Positions 1-8,532 of a stretch of 64,000 nucleotides of DNA are shown one piece after another. Both the position numbers and the translations under genes were made by a program. This DNA comes from Caulobacter endophyticus. Lineage in GTDB: Bacteria; Pseudomonadota; Alphaproteobacteria; Caulobacterales; Caulobacteraceae. Numbering within the stretch: the first letter of the stretch is position 1; each line of letters starts with the position of its first letter. The notes beneath the pieces are model-generated. The model was not told where the DNA came from. It saw only the letters and a program-made list of their open reading frames with translations, and did no database searches. The stretch covers positions 248,001 through 312,000 of the forward strand of contig NZ_QDKQ01000034.1 in assembly GCF_003116815.1 (NCBI RefSeq). Reading direction: 5' to 3'.

Positions 1-3000
1 CTCAGCCACCACATCATGTAGACCCACCACGGCAGGTCGCCGGTGTGGAACTGCTTGCCGACCTGGAAGCTGGAAAAGCCTTCCTCGGTGACCACCGCCA
101 GGTCGCCCTGCACGCGGGCGTTCTGGGCCGGATCGTCGAGGCGGGCCAGCACCGCCGGCAGGCGGGCCGGGTCGCTGGCCAGGATGGCCACCACCGCCCG
201 GTCGTGGTCGTACGGCGAGCGGAAGCTGACCAGGCCCTCGAAGCCGTCGCCGGCCACCAGCAGGTCGTCGGCATGCTCGCGCGCGGCCGAGGCCTCGCCG
301 TTGGCCATCAGGAACACCCGCTCGGCCAGGGCGGCGGTCTTCAGGCGCAGGCGGTCGGCCTCGAAGGTCACCGGCGCGCCGGCGAATAGCCCCGAAAGGC
401 GGCGGGCCGTCTCGGGGCGGCCGATCAGCAGCACATCGCGGCCCTTCAGCGCGTCGGCGTCGGCCGAGCGCGAGATGGCCACCCGGGTCACCGGCGCGCC
501 GGTGACGTCGCCAAAGCGCCCCATCAGGTTGAGGAACGCCTCGATGTCGGCCGGGGCCGGAGCCGCGTCCAGCACCACGGTGGTCTTGTCGAGGTCGGCG
601 TTGCGGGTGAACGGGAAACCGGCGCTGGCGAAGAAGGCCAGGTTCGGCAGGGCCGCGAAGTGGCGCCCGCCGCTCAGGTCGATGGTGCTGTCCGGATCGA
701 TGCCGCTGTGGACGTTGGTGGGCAACTGGCCCTGGCAGGCGCCGGTTTTGTTGCTCTTGATGTCGAAATAGAACTGCAGCTGGCTGGCGCCGAACAGCAG
801 GTAGGGCGGCAGGTCCAGGCTGTGCTCGTTGCGGGCGAAGCGGTTGAACAGGCCGCGCACCTCGGCGGTGCGGTCCTGGGCGCTGAGCCGGTAGGAGCGC
901 AGGTACTGGCCGTTCAGCGACACGTCCAGGCGCGACTGCTCGCGGTCGAACCACGGCCCCTTGGGATAGCGATAGCGCACGCGCATCGGCGCGCCCTGCA
1001 CAGGCCACAGGAAGAGGTCGGGCGCCACGCGGAACGGCACGTTGACCGGCGCCGGCGACAGGCCCGGCGCCTGCAGCAGCTGGGCGTCGACCAGCTCGCC
1101 CATGCGCACCGGTCGGTCCATGCGCAGCCAGCGCGGCGCGTCGTACGGCGCGCGCGGGGCGATCAGGGCGGTGTCGACCTGGGCCATGGCGCCGCTGAAA
1201 CCGCCTTGGGAGATGCTGAGCGCCAGGGCGGCGCGGCGGATCTCGGAGGTGTCGCGGCCCAGCACCAGCAGCAGCCGGCGCTCGGGCGCCTGCGGATTGG
1301 CGACCACGGCCAGGGTCGGTCCATTGACCTGCGGCAGCACGAGCTCGCCGATCGCCTGGCCCGACTGGCCGAACACCACGCCCTCGCCCTGCGGCAGGGT
1401 TCCGATCAGGGTCGGGAAGGCAAAGCCGCGATAGCTGGCCCGCATGCCGAAATAGGAAGCCGCCGCCCCTGCCCCGCGCAGCACGGCGTCGGACGGGGTC
1501 TCGGCGAACACGAACGGCAGGAGGAGCTTGCCGCCGCCCTTGTCGAAGAACGGCCCGGGCAGTTGCGACAGGTCCGGCTGGCCCGGCAGGCGCGAAATGG
1601 TCAGCTCCAGGCGCGAGCGCTGGTTGGACACGTTCATCCACAGCGACGAATGCTGCGGGTCCTCGCAGGCGCGGGTGTAGTGGCCGATGAAGCGGAGATT
1701 GAGGTTGTTGTCGCGCAGGAACAGGGCCGGGTCGATGGGGATCGACCACTCGGTCCCGGCCGCGCGGTCGGGGGTCAGCATCACCGTGCCGGCCGGCTCG
1801 CCGTTGAGGGTGACGGCCAGCTGCGACAGGTCGCCCAGCAGCGACGGCGAATAGGCGCCGTTGACCACGAGGCGCGCAGCCGTGACCACCTCGTCGCGGC
1901 GCAGGGCGAAATCGACGCCGGCCTCGCCCTGCACGCCGCGCAGGCGCAGCGGCTGGCCAAAGCCAAGGTCCTTCAGGGTCAGCACGCGGGTGGAGCCGGC
2001 GGGCGCGGGAGCGGCGACCTCGGTCGGGGGAACCACCTGGGCCCTGGCCTGGCCGCTCCAGCCCACGGCGCCGGCCAGCAGGGCGCCGGCCAGGATAGCC
2101 GCCGCGCCGCCGTCGGGACCGCCGGCGCGCGAGCGCGGCGTCAGGGCCGCGGGCTTGGCCGCCCGCCACCAGAACAGGATGCTGGCGCTGGCCCGCACCA
2201 GGCCGGCCAGGGCCGCCATCGGCCGCACCGGCGCCCAGTGGGCGTTGGGCTGCCAGGCGTCGGCGCGGCCGACGACGTTGCGCACCAGGTCGCGGCGTTC
2301 GGCGAAGCCGAGCGGCAGGAACTGCACTCTCAAAACCCCCTTGTCGAACATGACGGCGCGGGCCTTGAACTGGCGGGCGCGCTCGTCCTGCAGGAATTCA
2401 ACCGTGTCGATGTGGCGCTCGTTCCCCCAGAAGCCGTCGGGAACCACCGCCGAAAGGCCGCCCATCGAGACCTCGCGGGTCTCCACGTCCAGCACCTCGC
2501 CATTGGTCAGGCGCAGGCGGGCGGGCAGGAAGGCCTCGATGCGGACGTGCTGGCGCACCTGGCGGGTCTCGCGACCGACGGCGATGGCGGTCAGCAGCAC
2601 CAGCAGGCTGAACAGCGTCCAGAAGGTGTTGAGCACCAGGGTGCCGACCAGCACCAGGTCGGGCTCGGCGGTCAGCAGCTTCCACACGCCCCAGCACAGG
2701 CCGGCGATCAGCAGGCCCGCGACCACCACGTGCGGCCACATCAGCGACCAGTCGAAATAGCCCTTTTCCAGCCGGCCGCCCTTGTCGGTGACGTTGAACT
2801 TGCCGCGCTTGGGCGCGAACAGGGTGACGATGGTCGGGGCCACCAGGTGGAAGGCCAGCAAGGTCTCGTAAATCTCGCCCCAGAACGCCATGCGTTCCTC
2901 GCCCTGCATCCGGTTGTTGGTGACGATCGAGTGCACCAGGTGCGGCAGGGCGTAGACCAGGATCACCGGCGCCGAGGCGCTGATGATGTTGAAGCCCAGC

Positions 3001-4253
3001 AGCAGGAAGGCCAGCGGCGAGGTCAGGAACACGATGCGCGGCAGCGGGAATTGGAAGTGCAGCATCGCGTTCAGGTAACAAAGCCGCTGGGCCAGGGTCA
3101 GGCCCTTGCCCAGCAGCGGATTGTCGACGCGGAAGATCTGGGTCATGCCGCGCGCCCAGCGGATGCGCTGGCCGATGTGCAGGGCCAGGCGCTCGGTGGC
3201 CAGGCCTGCCGACAGCCGGATTTCCAAGAAGGCGGTGTTCCAGCCCTTGCGCTGCAGCTTCAGCGCGGTGTGGGCGTCCTCGGTGACGGTCTCGTGAGCG
3301 AAGCCGTGGGTCTCCTCCAGGGCCGAGCGGCGGATCACCGCGCACGAGCCGCAGAAGAAGGCCGCGTTCCACAGGTCGTTGCCCGGCTGGACGACGCCGT
3401 AGAAGAGGTCGCCCTCCCCGGGGATGTCCTTCACCGTCTGGATGTTCCGCTGCACCGGGTCGGGCGAGTAGAAGTGGTGGGGCGTCTGCAGCAGGGCCAG
3501 GCGCTGGTCCTCCTGGAACCAGCCGACGGTCATCTGCAGGAAGGCGCGCGTGGGGATGTGGTCGCAGTCGAAGATGCAGACCAGCTCGGCGTCGGTCTGC
3601 TCCAGCGCGTGGTTCAGGTTGCCGGCCTTCGCCCCGAAGTTGTCGGGACGGGTCATGTAGATCGCGCCGGCCTTCTCGGCGAAGGCCTTGAACTCGGGGC
3701 GGCGGCCGTCGTCCAGCACGTAGACCTTGAAGCGGTCGCGGGGGTAGTCCATCCCCAGCGCGGCCAGCACCGTGTCCTGAACGATCTCCAGGCTCTCGTT
3801 GTAGGTCGGGATGTAGACGTCGACCCGCGGCCAGGTGTTCGGCGCGCCCTCCATCGGCCGCACCGGGCGCTGCAGCGGCCAGGCCGTCTGCAGGTAGCCC
3901 AGGAGCAGAATCAGCCAGGCATAGATCTCGGCCAGGTACAGGCCCGTGCCGAAGAAGGCCTCGGCGGCGTTGCGGAAATGCAGGGTCTCGGTCGTGCGCC
4001 ACCACAGATAGCGGGTGCTGACGATCACCGAGACGATGCACAGGGCGATGGTCAGGTGCTTGGATTGCGACAGGCGGTTGGCCACGACCACGCCGGCGAT
4101 GGTCGCAACGGCGAACAGGGCCTGATCCTTGAAGCTGAGCGGCACGACGATGGCCACGATCGCCACGGCCAGGAAGGCGACGATCAGCAACCCCACCCCG
4201 GCGCGGAGCATCGCTCGTTCCAGGAACGACTTCGACGAAACCCCGCCCATCAT
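1..4253 (-). CDS. bcsAB: Cellulose synthase, fused BcsA-BcsB (3' end outside window)
   Basis: Inner-membrane processive glycosyltransferase that polymerises UDP-glucose into cellulose, fused to its periplasmic partner. About 1,417 codons are visible and the gene runs off the left edge. The N-terminus has several membrane segments, then the GT2 core with D229-C-D231, T324-E-D326 and the QRIRW signature at residues 362-366. A PilZ-like c-di-GMP domain should follow near 2300-2620. From about 2100 down to 1 the same frame reads as BcsB, including the DSTIDLS stretch, and ends in a hydrophobic W-rich segment that suggests its C-terminal anchor. Two ATGs lie in tandem at 4253 and 4250; I chose the first. 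A single A-B polypeptide is the arrangement known from Komagataeibacter AcsAB, whereas many bacteria have two genes. No frameshift was seen at the A-B junction. Confidence 0.9.
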   Translation of the reverse strand, partial: MMGGVSSKSFLERAMLRAGVGLLIVAFLAVAIVAIVVPLSFKDQALFAVATIAGVVVANRLSQSKHLTIALCIVSVIVSTRYLWWRTTETLHFRNAAEAFFGTGLYLAEIYAWLILLLGYLQTAWPLQRPVRPMEGAPNTWPRVDVYIPTYNESLEIVQDTVLAALGMDYPRDRFKVYVLDDGRRPEFKAFAEKAGAIYMTRPDNFGAKAGNLNHALEQTDAELVCIFDCDHIPTRAFLQMTVGWFQEDQRLALLQTPHHFYSPDPVQRNIQTVKDIPGEGDLFYGVVQPGNDLWNAAFFCGSCAVIRRSALEETHGFAHETVTEDAHTALKLQRKGWNTAFLEIRLSAGLATERLALHIGQRIRWARGMTQIFRVDNPLLGKGLTLAQRLCYLNAMLHFQFPLPRIVFLTSPLAFLLLGFNIISASAPVILVYALPHLVHSIVTNNRMQGEERMAFWGEIYETLLAFHLVAPTIVTLFAPKRGKFNVTDKGGRLEKGYFDWSLMWPHVVVAGLLIAGLCWGVWKLLTAEPDLVLVGTLVLNTFWTLFSLLVLLTAIAVGRETRQVRQHVRIEAFLPARLRLTNGEVLDVETREVSMGGLSAVVPDGFWGNERHIDTVEFLQDERARQFKARAVMFDKGVLRVQFLPLGFAERRDLVRNVVGRADAWQPNAHWAPVRPMAALAGLVRASASILFWWRAAKPAALTPRSRAGGPDGGAAAILAGALLAGAVGWSGQARAQVVPPTEVAAPAPAGSTRVLTLKDLGFGQPLRLRGVQGEAGVDFALRRDEVVTAARLVVNGAYSPSLLGDLSQLAVTLNGEPAGTVMLTPDRAAGTEWSIPIDPALFLRDNNLNLRFIGHYTRACEDPQHSSLWMNVSNQRSRLELTISRLPGQPDLSQLPGPFFDKGGGKLLLPFVFAETPSDAVLRGAGAAASYFGMRASYRGFAFPTLIGTLPQGEGVVFGQSGQAIGELVLPQVNGPTLAVVANPQAPERRLLLVLGRDTSEIRRAALALSISQGGFSGAMAQVDTALIAPRAPYDAPRWLRMDRPVRMGELVDAQLLQAPGLSPAPVNVPFRVAPDLFLWPVQGAPMRVRYRYPKGPWFDREQSRLDVSLNGQYLRSYRLSAQDRTAEVRGLFNRFARNEHSLDLPPYLLFGASQLQFYFDIKSNKTGACQGQLPTNVHSGIDPDSTIDLSGGRHFAALPNLAFFASAGFPFTRNADLDKTTVVLDAAPAPADIEAFLNLMGRFGDVTGAPVTRVAISRSADADALKGRDVLLIGRPETARRLSGLFAGAPVTFEADRLRLKTAALAERVFLMANGEASAAREHADDLLVAGDGFEGLVSFRSPYDHDRAVVAILASDPARLPAVLARLDDPAQNARVQGDLAVVTEEGFSSFQVGKQFHTGDLPWWVYMMWWL

Positions 4254-4750
4254 GCCAGCACTCGCGCGTCTTGGCCCTCGATCGAGCGCCATGGCTGCAC
4301 TGCTGTCATCGCCGAAGAACCTTCCACTCTATAGTCAAGCTTTCCAACCAGCGCGGACGGCCGATGCTATCTGTTACGCGTATGGACCTACAAGCGAGGC
4401 CGTATGGCTGATTGAGCAGCAGTTCCAGAGCGTGTCGCCGCGACCAAAGGCCGCATTACTTCCCGACACGGGAAAACGGCGGTTTCGACAACCTGATTAC
4501 AAATATGAACGCCAGGCGATACTTGCAGGCAACTCTATCCGCGAGCCCGGATCACACACTGCGCCCAGAGGTAGAAACCACCGCTCAGGCGAGGTTCTAA
4601 GGACGGTTTTGAGCGTCGGCCCATCGAGCCAATTCCGGTATCGGTCGATAGCGCCTTTGGCTTAGACCCCGGCCAGGCGGCTCTCTACCGTCAGCCTCAA
4701 GAAACGGCCTCCCGGCGTTCGGGAACAGGCCGTCGCTCGGAGAGGACTTC
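4254..4750. promoter_or_regulatory. Divergent intergenic region bcsAB / kdgD
   Basis: This 497-base gap has no convincing gene and is visibly less GC-rich than its surroundings. It should hold the promoters of bcsAB (leftward) and kdgD (rightward). The 11-base string GTATGGACCTA at 4380-4390 recurs exactly on the other strand in the gudP/TonB-receptor intergenic region (13552-13562), so it may be a shared operator. A Shine-Dalgarno-like GGAGAGGA lies just before the kdgD ATG. I could not assign a clear -35/-10 pair to either gene. Confidence 0.5.
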
Positions 4751-5668
4751 ATGAGCCAGATGTCGCCGACGGACGTGGCCCGCCAGCTCGGCGGCGGCCT
4801 GCTGTCGTTCCCCGTCACCCATTTCGACGCCCAGCACCAGTTCCTGGAAGCGCCCTATCGCCAGCACTGCGCCTGGATGCTGGACCACGAGCTGGCCGGC
4901 CTGTTCGCCGCTGGCGGTACGGGCGAGTTCTTCTCGCTGCGTCCCGACGAGGTGGGCAAGGTGGTGCGCGCGGCGGTCGCCGAGACGGCCGGCAAGATCC
5001 CGGTCATCGCCGGCTGCGGCTACGGCACGGCCATCGCCACCGACCTGGCGCGCGACGCCGAGGCCGCCGGCGCCGACGGCCTGCTGCTGCTGCCGCCCTA
5101 CCTGACCAACGCCACCCAGGAAGGCCTGCTCGCCCACATCGAGTCGGTCTGCAAGGCCACCAGCCTGGGCGTGATCGTCTACAACCGCGACAACGCCGTC
5201 ATCAATGAGGACACCCTCGAGAAGCTGTGCGACCGCAATCCCAACCTCGTCGGCTTCAAGGACGGGGTCGGCGACCTGGAACTGATGATGCGGGTCTATG
5301 CCCGCATGGGCGACCGCCTGACCTATGTCGGCGGCCTGCCGACGGCCGAGACCTTCGCCCTGCCCTATCTGGAAATGGGCGTGACGACCTATTCTTCGGC
5401 GATCTTCAACTTCCTGCCGGAATGGGCGCTTGGCTTCTACAAGGCCGTGCGGGCCCGCGACCGCGAGGCGGTGATGACCGGCCTGCGCGACTTCGTGCTG
5501 CCCTACATCGCCCTGCGCAACAAGGGTAAGGGCTACGCCGTCTCGATCGTGAAGGCCGGCATGAAGGCCGTCGGCCGCGACGCCGGCCCCGTGCGCCAGC
5601 CCCTGACCGACCTGACGCCCGAAGAGTTCGCGCAACTGCAGGGCCTGATCGCCCGCGTCCAGGGCTGA
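4751..5668 (+). CDS. kdgD: 5-dehydro-4-deoxyglucarate dehydratase
   Basis: Cytoplasmic class I aldolase-fold enzyme (DapA/NAL superfamily). It dehydrates and decarboxylates 5-dehydro-4-deoxy-D-glucarate to 2-oxoglutarate semialdehyde plus CO2, a step in glucarate/galactarate breakdown. The 305-residue length is normal for the family. The Schiff-base lysine is K170 in VGFKDG and the conserved tyrosine is Y144 in VIVYNRD; a GGTGEFFSL motif lies near residue 55. The start is supported by GGAGAGGA about 6 bases upstream. A LysR regulator follows on the same strand, and a GudP-like transporter and a TonB receptor lie about 8 kb away. The glucarate dehydratase itself is not in the window. A plain DapA is less likely because of the FKDGVGD active-site context. 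Confidence 0.92.
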   Translation: MSQMSPTDVARQLGGGLLSFPVTHFDAQHQFLEAPYRQHCAWMLDHELAGLFAAGGTGEFFSLRPDEVGKVVRAAVAETAGKIPVIAGCGYGTAIATDLARDAEAAGADGLLLLPPYLTNATQEGLLAHIESVCKATSLGVIVYNRDNAVINEDTLEKLCDRNPNLVGFKDGVGDLELMMRVYARMGDRLTYVGGLPTAETFALPYLEMGVTTYSSAIFNFLPEWALGFYKAVRARDREAVMTGLRDFVLPYIALRNKGKGYAVSIVKAGMKAVGRDAGPVRQPLTDLTPEEFAQLQGLIARVQG

Positions 5669-5704
5669 GCCCTGAACGCCCTGACCCCCGTCCGGACGCC
5701 GGCC

Positions 5705-5722
5705 CTTCTTCCCGGGAAGAAG
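5705..5722. repeat. 18-bp perfect palindrome between kdgD and the LysR gene
   Basis: CTTCTTCCCGGGAAGAAG reads the same on both strands. It lies 36 bases after the kdgD stop and about 70 bases before the LysR start. No T-run follows, so an intrinsic terminator is unlikely. It could be an operator or a processing hairpin. Confidence 0.5.
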
Positions 5723-5791
5723 GCGCTGGCGATCGGCCCCAACGAACGTCTAGCCTCGCGACTCCAGGGTGTTGTCGACGGGCGCTTTCCG

Positions 5792-6700
5792 ATGTTCGAA
5801 CTCAGTCAGCTTCGCTGCTTCGTCGCCACCGCCGAGGAGCTGCATTTCGGCCGCGCCGCCCAGCGGCTGAACATGACCCAGCCGCCGCTGAGCCGGCAGG
5901 TGCAGCTTCTGGAGCGCATCCTCGGCGTCACCCTGCTCGACCGCACCAGCCGCTCGGTGCGCCTCACCCCCGCCGGCCGCGCTTTCCTGCTGGAAGCCCG
6001 CCGCATCCTGCGCCTGGCCGAGAGCGCGGCCCTGGCCACCCGCCGCATCGCCAGCGGCGACGCCGGCCAGATCGCCATCGGCTTCACCGCCGTCTCCGGC
6101 TACAGCTTCCTGCCGCGCCTGGTGATCCTGTCCAACGCCCGCCTGCCCAACGCCGACCTGACCCTGCGCGAGATGGTCACCCGCGAGCAGGTCGAGGCCC
6201 TGCTGACCGGCCGCATCGACATCGGTCTCGTCCGCCCGCCTATGGACCGCGCCGAGTTCGCCACCGCCCGCGTGCTGAGCGAGCCCCTGGTCGCCGCCCT
6301 GCCCAACGGCGACCCGCGCCTGGTCAAGGCCAGCCTGACCCTGGCCGACTTCGACGCCGGCCCGCTGATCATGTATTCGCCCGAGGGCGCGGGCTATTTC
6401 TACAACATGCTGACCACCCTGTTCGACGCCCACGGCGTGGCCCCGAACTATGTGCAGCACGTCACCCAGATCCACTCGATGCTGGCCCTGGTCCACGCCG
6501 GCCTGGGGGCGGCGATCGTGCCGGAATCGGCCATGAGCCTGCACTTCGACGACGTGCAGTTCCGTCCCGTCGAGACTACGCCCGACCGGCCGGTCGAGCT
6601 CTACATGGCCTGGCGCAAGGACAACGAGAGCCCGATCCTGCAGGCCTTCATCGACCTTTGCCTGGCCGAGGCCTCGTCGGCGGATCCGGACGAGCGCTGA
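5792..6700 (+). CDS. LysR-family transcriptional regulator
   Basis: DNA-binding regulator of 302 residues, typical for LysR. Residues 1-60 form the winged helix-turn-helix (FVATAEELHFGRAAQRL, then QPPLSRQVQLLE), followed by a linker helix and a periplasmic-binding-like effector domain from about residue 90. It sits 123 bases downstream of kdgD on the same strand and just before a carboxylesterase, so local sugar-acid genes are the natural targets (inference). No strong Shine-Dalgarno precedes the ATG. LysR operators usually contain T-N11-A; the TATGGACC-containing sites at 4380 and 13421-13562 are candidates, but nothing ties them to this protein directly. The effector cannot be predicted. 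Confidence 0.93.
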   Translation: MFELSQLRCFVATAEELHFGRAAQRLNMTQPPLSRQVQLLERILGVTLLDRTSRSVRLTPAGRAFLLEARRILRLAESAALATRRIASGDAGQIAIGFTAVSGYSFLPRLVILSNARLPNADLTLREMVTREQVEALLTGRIDIGLVRPPMDRAEFATARVLSEPLVAALPNGDPRLVKASLTLADFDAGPLIMYSPEGAGYFYNMLTTLFDAHGVAPNYVQHVTQIHSMLALVHAGLGAAIVPESAMSLHFDDVQFRPVETTPDRPVELYMAWRKDNESPILQAFIDLCLAEASSADPDER

Positions 6701-6756
6701 CGTGCCGCTTCTCCCGTCGGCCGCGCGCGGCCCAACGATAAAAGACGGGAGAAGAC

Positions 6757-8322
6757 ATGACCCTCGATCGCCGCGCCGTACTGGCCGCAGCCGCCGCGCT
6801 CGCCGCACCTCTGAAGGTCAACGCCGCCGGCCGCGCCGCGCCTGTGGCGACCACCACGGCAGGCCGGGTGCGCGGCGCCGAGGAGGGCGGGATCAAGGTC
6901 TTCAAGGGCGTGCGCTACGGCGCCGACACCTCGGCCCGGCGCTTCCAGCCGGCGGAAGCCGCACAGCCGTGGAGGGGTATCGCCGACGCCCTGGCCTATG
7001 GCCCCGCCTCGCCGCAGCTGAAGACCGACGAGGCGACCTCCGAGGACTGCCTCTTCCTCAACGTCTGGACGCCGGGCCTGGCCGACGGAAAGAAGCGGCC
7101 GGTGATGTTCTACGTGCATGGCGGCGCGCACGCTAACGGCTCGGGCTCCAGCCCGCTCTATGACGGAACCTGGCTGGCGAAGACCTACGACGTGGTGGTG
7201 GTGACCGTGAACCACCGCCTCAACGCCTTCGGCTACAGCTACCTGGCCCGCCTGGGCGGGGCCGAACTGGCCGACAGCGGCAATGTCGGCAACCTTGATC
7301 TGATCCTGGCCCTGCAATGGGTGCGCGACAACATCGCCGCCTTCGGCGGAGACCCCGGCAACGTCACGGCCTTCGGCCAGTCGGGCGGCGGGGCCAAGTG
7401 CGTGACCCTGATGGCCATGCCGCGCGCGGCGGGCCTCTACCACAAGGTCGCGACCATGAGCGGCCAGCACGTCACCGCCATGGGGCCGATCCACGCCACG
7501 ATCCGCGCCCGCGCCTTCATGGACAAGCTGGGCCTGAAGCCCGGCGAGACCGACAAGCTGAAGACCCTGCCCGCCGCCCAGCTGGTCGAGGCGCTGAAGA
7601 TGCGCGACCCGCTGGAGCGCAAGGGCGGCATCGTCTTCTGGTCCGTCGTCGACCACGGGGTCCTGCCACGCCATCCGTTCTATCCCGACGCCCCGCGCGA
7701 AAGCGGCCACATCCCGATGATCATCGGCAACACCCACGACGAGACCAAGGCCTTCCTGGGCGGCGATCCCAGGAACTTCTCCCTGACCTGGGAGGAACTG
7801 CCGGGCCGGCTGGAGAACGAACTGGTGCTCGACATGTCGCCCGAATACCTGGTCGGCCGCTATCGGGCGCTCTATCCGCAGGCCAGTCCGTCAGACCTCT
7901 TCTTCGCCATCACCACGGCCGGGCGCTCGTGGCCCGGCCACCTTATCCAGGCCGAGCAGCGCGCCCGCATCGGCGCCCCGGCCTGGATGTACCAGCTGGA
8001 CTTCGGCGCCCAGACCGATCCCCGGATGGGCGCCTACCACAGCTACGACATCGCGCTGGTGTTCGGCACGCTGGCGGCCAAGGGCTCGATGACCGGCACG
8101 GGCCCGGCGGCGGTCAAGGTCCGCGACCAGATGAGCGCCGCCTTCGCGAACTTCGCCCGGACGGGTGACCCCAACTGCGCGGCGATCCCGGCCTGGGAGC
8201 GCTATACGCTGCCCAAGCGGGCGACACTGGTGGTCAACGAGACCTCGGCGATGGTGGATGATCCCCGCAAGGAAGAGCGTGAGATCTTCGCCGTCGCGCC
8301 GTTCATGAAGGAAGGGACGTGA
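6757..8322 (+). CDS. Secreted type-B carboxylesterase
   Basis: Alpha/beta-hydrolase of the carboxylesterase/cholinesterase family that hydrolyses carboxylic esters; the physiological substrate is unknown. It has 521 residues. The N-terminus (DRRAVLAAAAALAA) looks like a Tat- or Sec-type export signal. The nucleophile is S209 in FGQSGGG, a conserved SEDCLFLNVWTP motif lies near residue 90, and YVHGGAH supplies the oxyanion region. The start has GGGAGAAGAC directly upstream. It lies 56 bases after the LysR gene on the same strand, so the two may be cotranscribed. De-esterification of an imported or extracellular sugar polymer would fit the neighbourhood, but this is inference. A composite palindromic repeat begins directly after the stop. 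Confidence 0.9.
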   Translation: MTLDRRAVLAAAAALAAPLKVNAAGRAAPVATTTAGRVRGAEEGGIKVFKGVRYGADTSARRFQPAEAAQPWRGIADALAYGPASPQLKTDEATSEDCLFLNVWTPGLADGKKRPVMFYVHGGAHANGSGSSPLYDGTWLAKTYDVVVVTVNHRLNAFGYSYLARLGGAELADSGNVGNLDLILALQWVRDNIAAFGGDPGNVTAFGQSGGGAKCVTLMAMPRAAGLYHKVATMSGQHVTAMGPIHATIRARAFMDKLGLKPGETDKLKTLPAAQLVEALKMRDPLERKGGIVFWSVVDHGVLPRHPFYPDAPRESGHIPMIIGNTHDETKAFLGGDPRNFSLTWEELPGRLENELVLDMSPEYLVGRYRALYPQASPSDLFFAITTAGRSWPGHLIQAEQRARIGAPAWMYQLDFGAQTDPRMGAYHSYDIALVFGTLAAKGSMTGTGPAAVKVRDQMSAAFANFARTGDPNCAAIPAWERYTLPKRATLVVNETSAMVDDPRKEEREIFAVAPFMKEGT

Positions 8323-8334
8323 ACGCTTAAAGAT

Positions 8335-8524
8335 CCTCCCCCTGAAGGGGGAGGTGTCGGCGAAGCCGACGGAGGGGGAAGTCGATGCAAACCTTCCACC
8401 ACCTCGAAAGCTGAAAACGTCCCCCCTCCGGCCCTCCCGGGCCACCTCCCCCAGAGGGGGAGGGTCTAAAGCGTCAAGATGCTCCCCCTTTGGGGGAGCT
8501 GTCGCGGAGCGACTGAGGGGGCAG
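8335..8524. repeat. Composite GC-rich palindromic repeat cluster
   Basis: Three hairpin units built on CTCCCCC/GGGGGAG arms, each followed by a second short stem, lie between two convergent genes. The unit containing GCTGAAAACG and the run up to CCAGAGGGGGAGG is nearly identical to the copy at 25435-25488, and its reverse complement is found at 21465-21520. The family therefore occurs at least four times in this window. Confidence 0.85.
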
Positions 8525-8532
8525 CGCCTCCC

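Noticed and set aside
660..4334. 1,224-codon open frame on the plus strand opposite bcsAB
   Set aside because: Its translation is a low-complexity Q/H/A/R/G-rich string with no domain. The minus strand encodes intact BcsA and BcsB motifs. Long antisense frames are expected in such GC-rich DNA.
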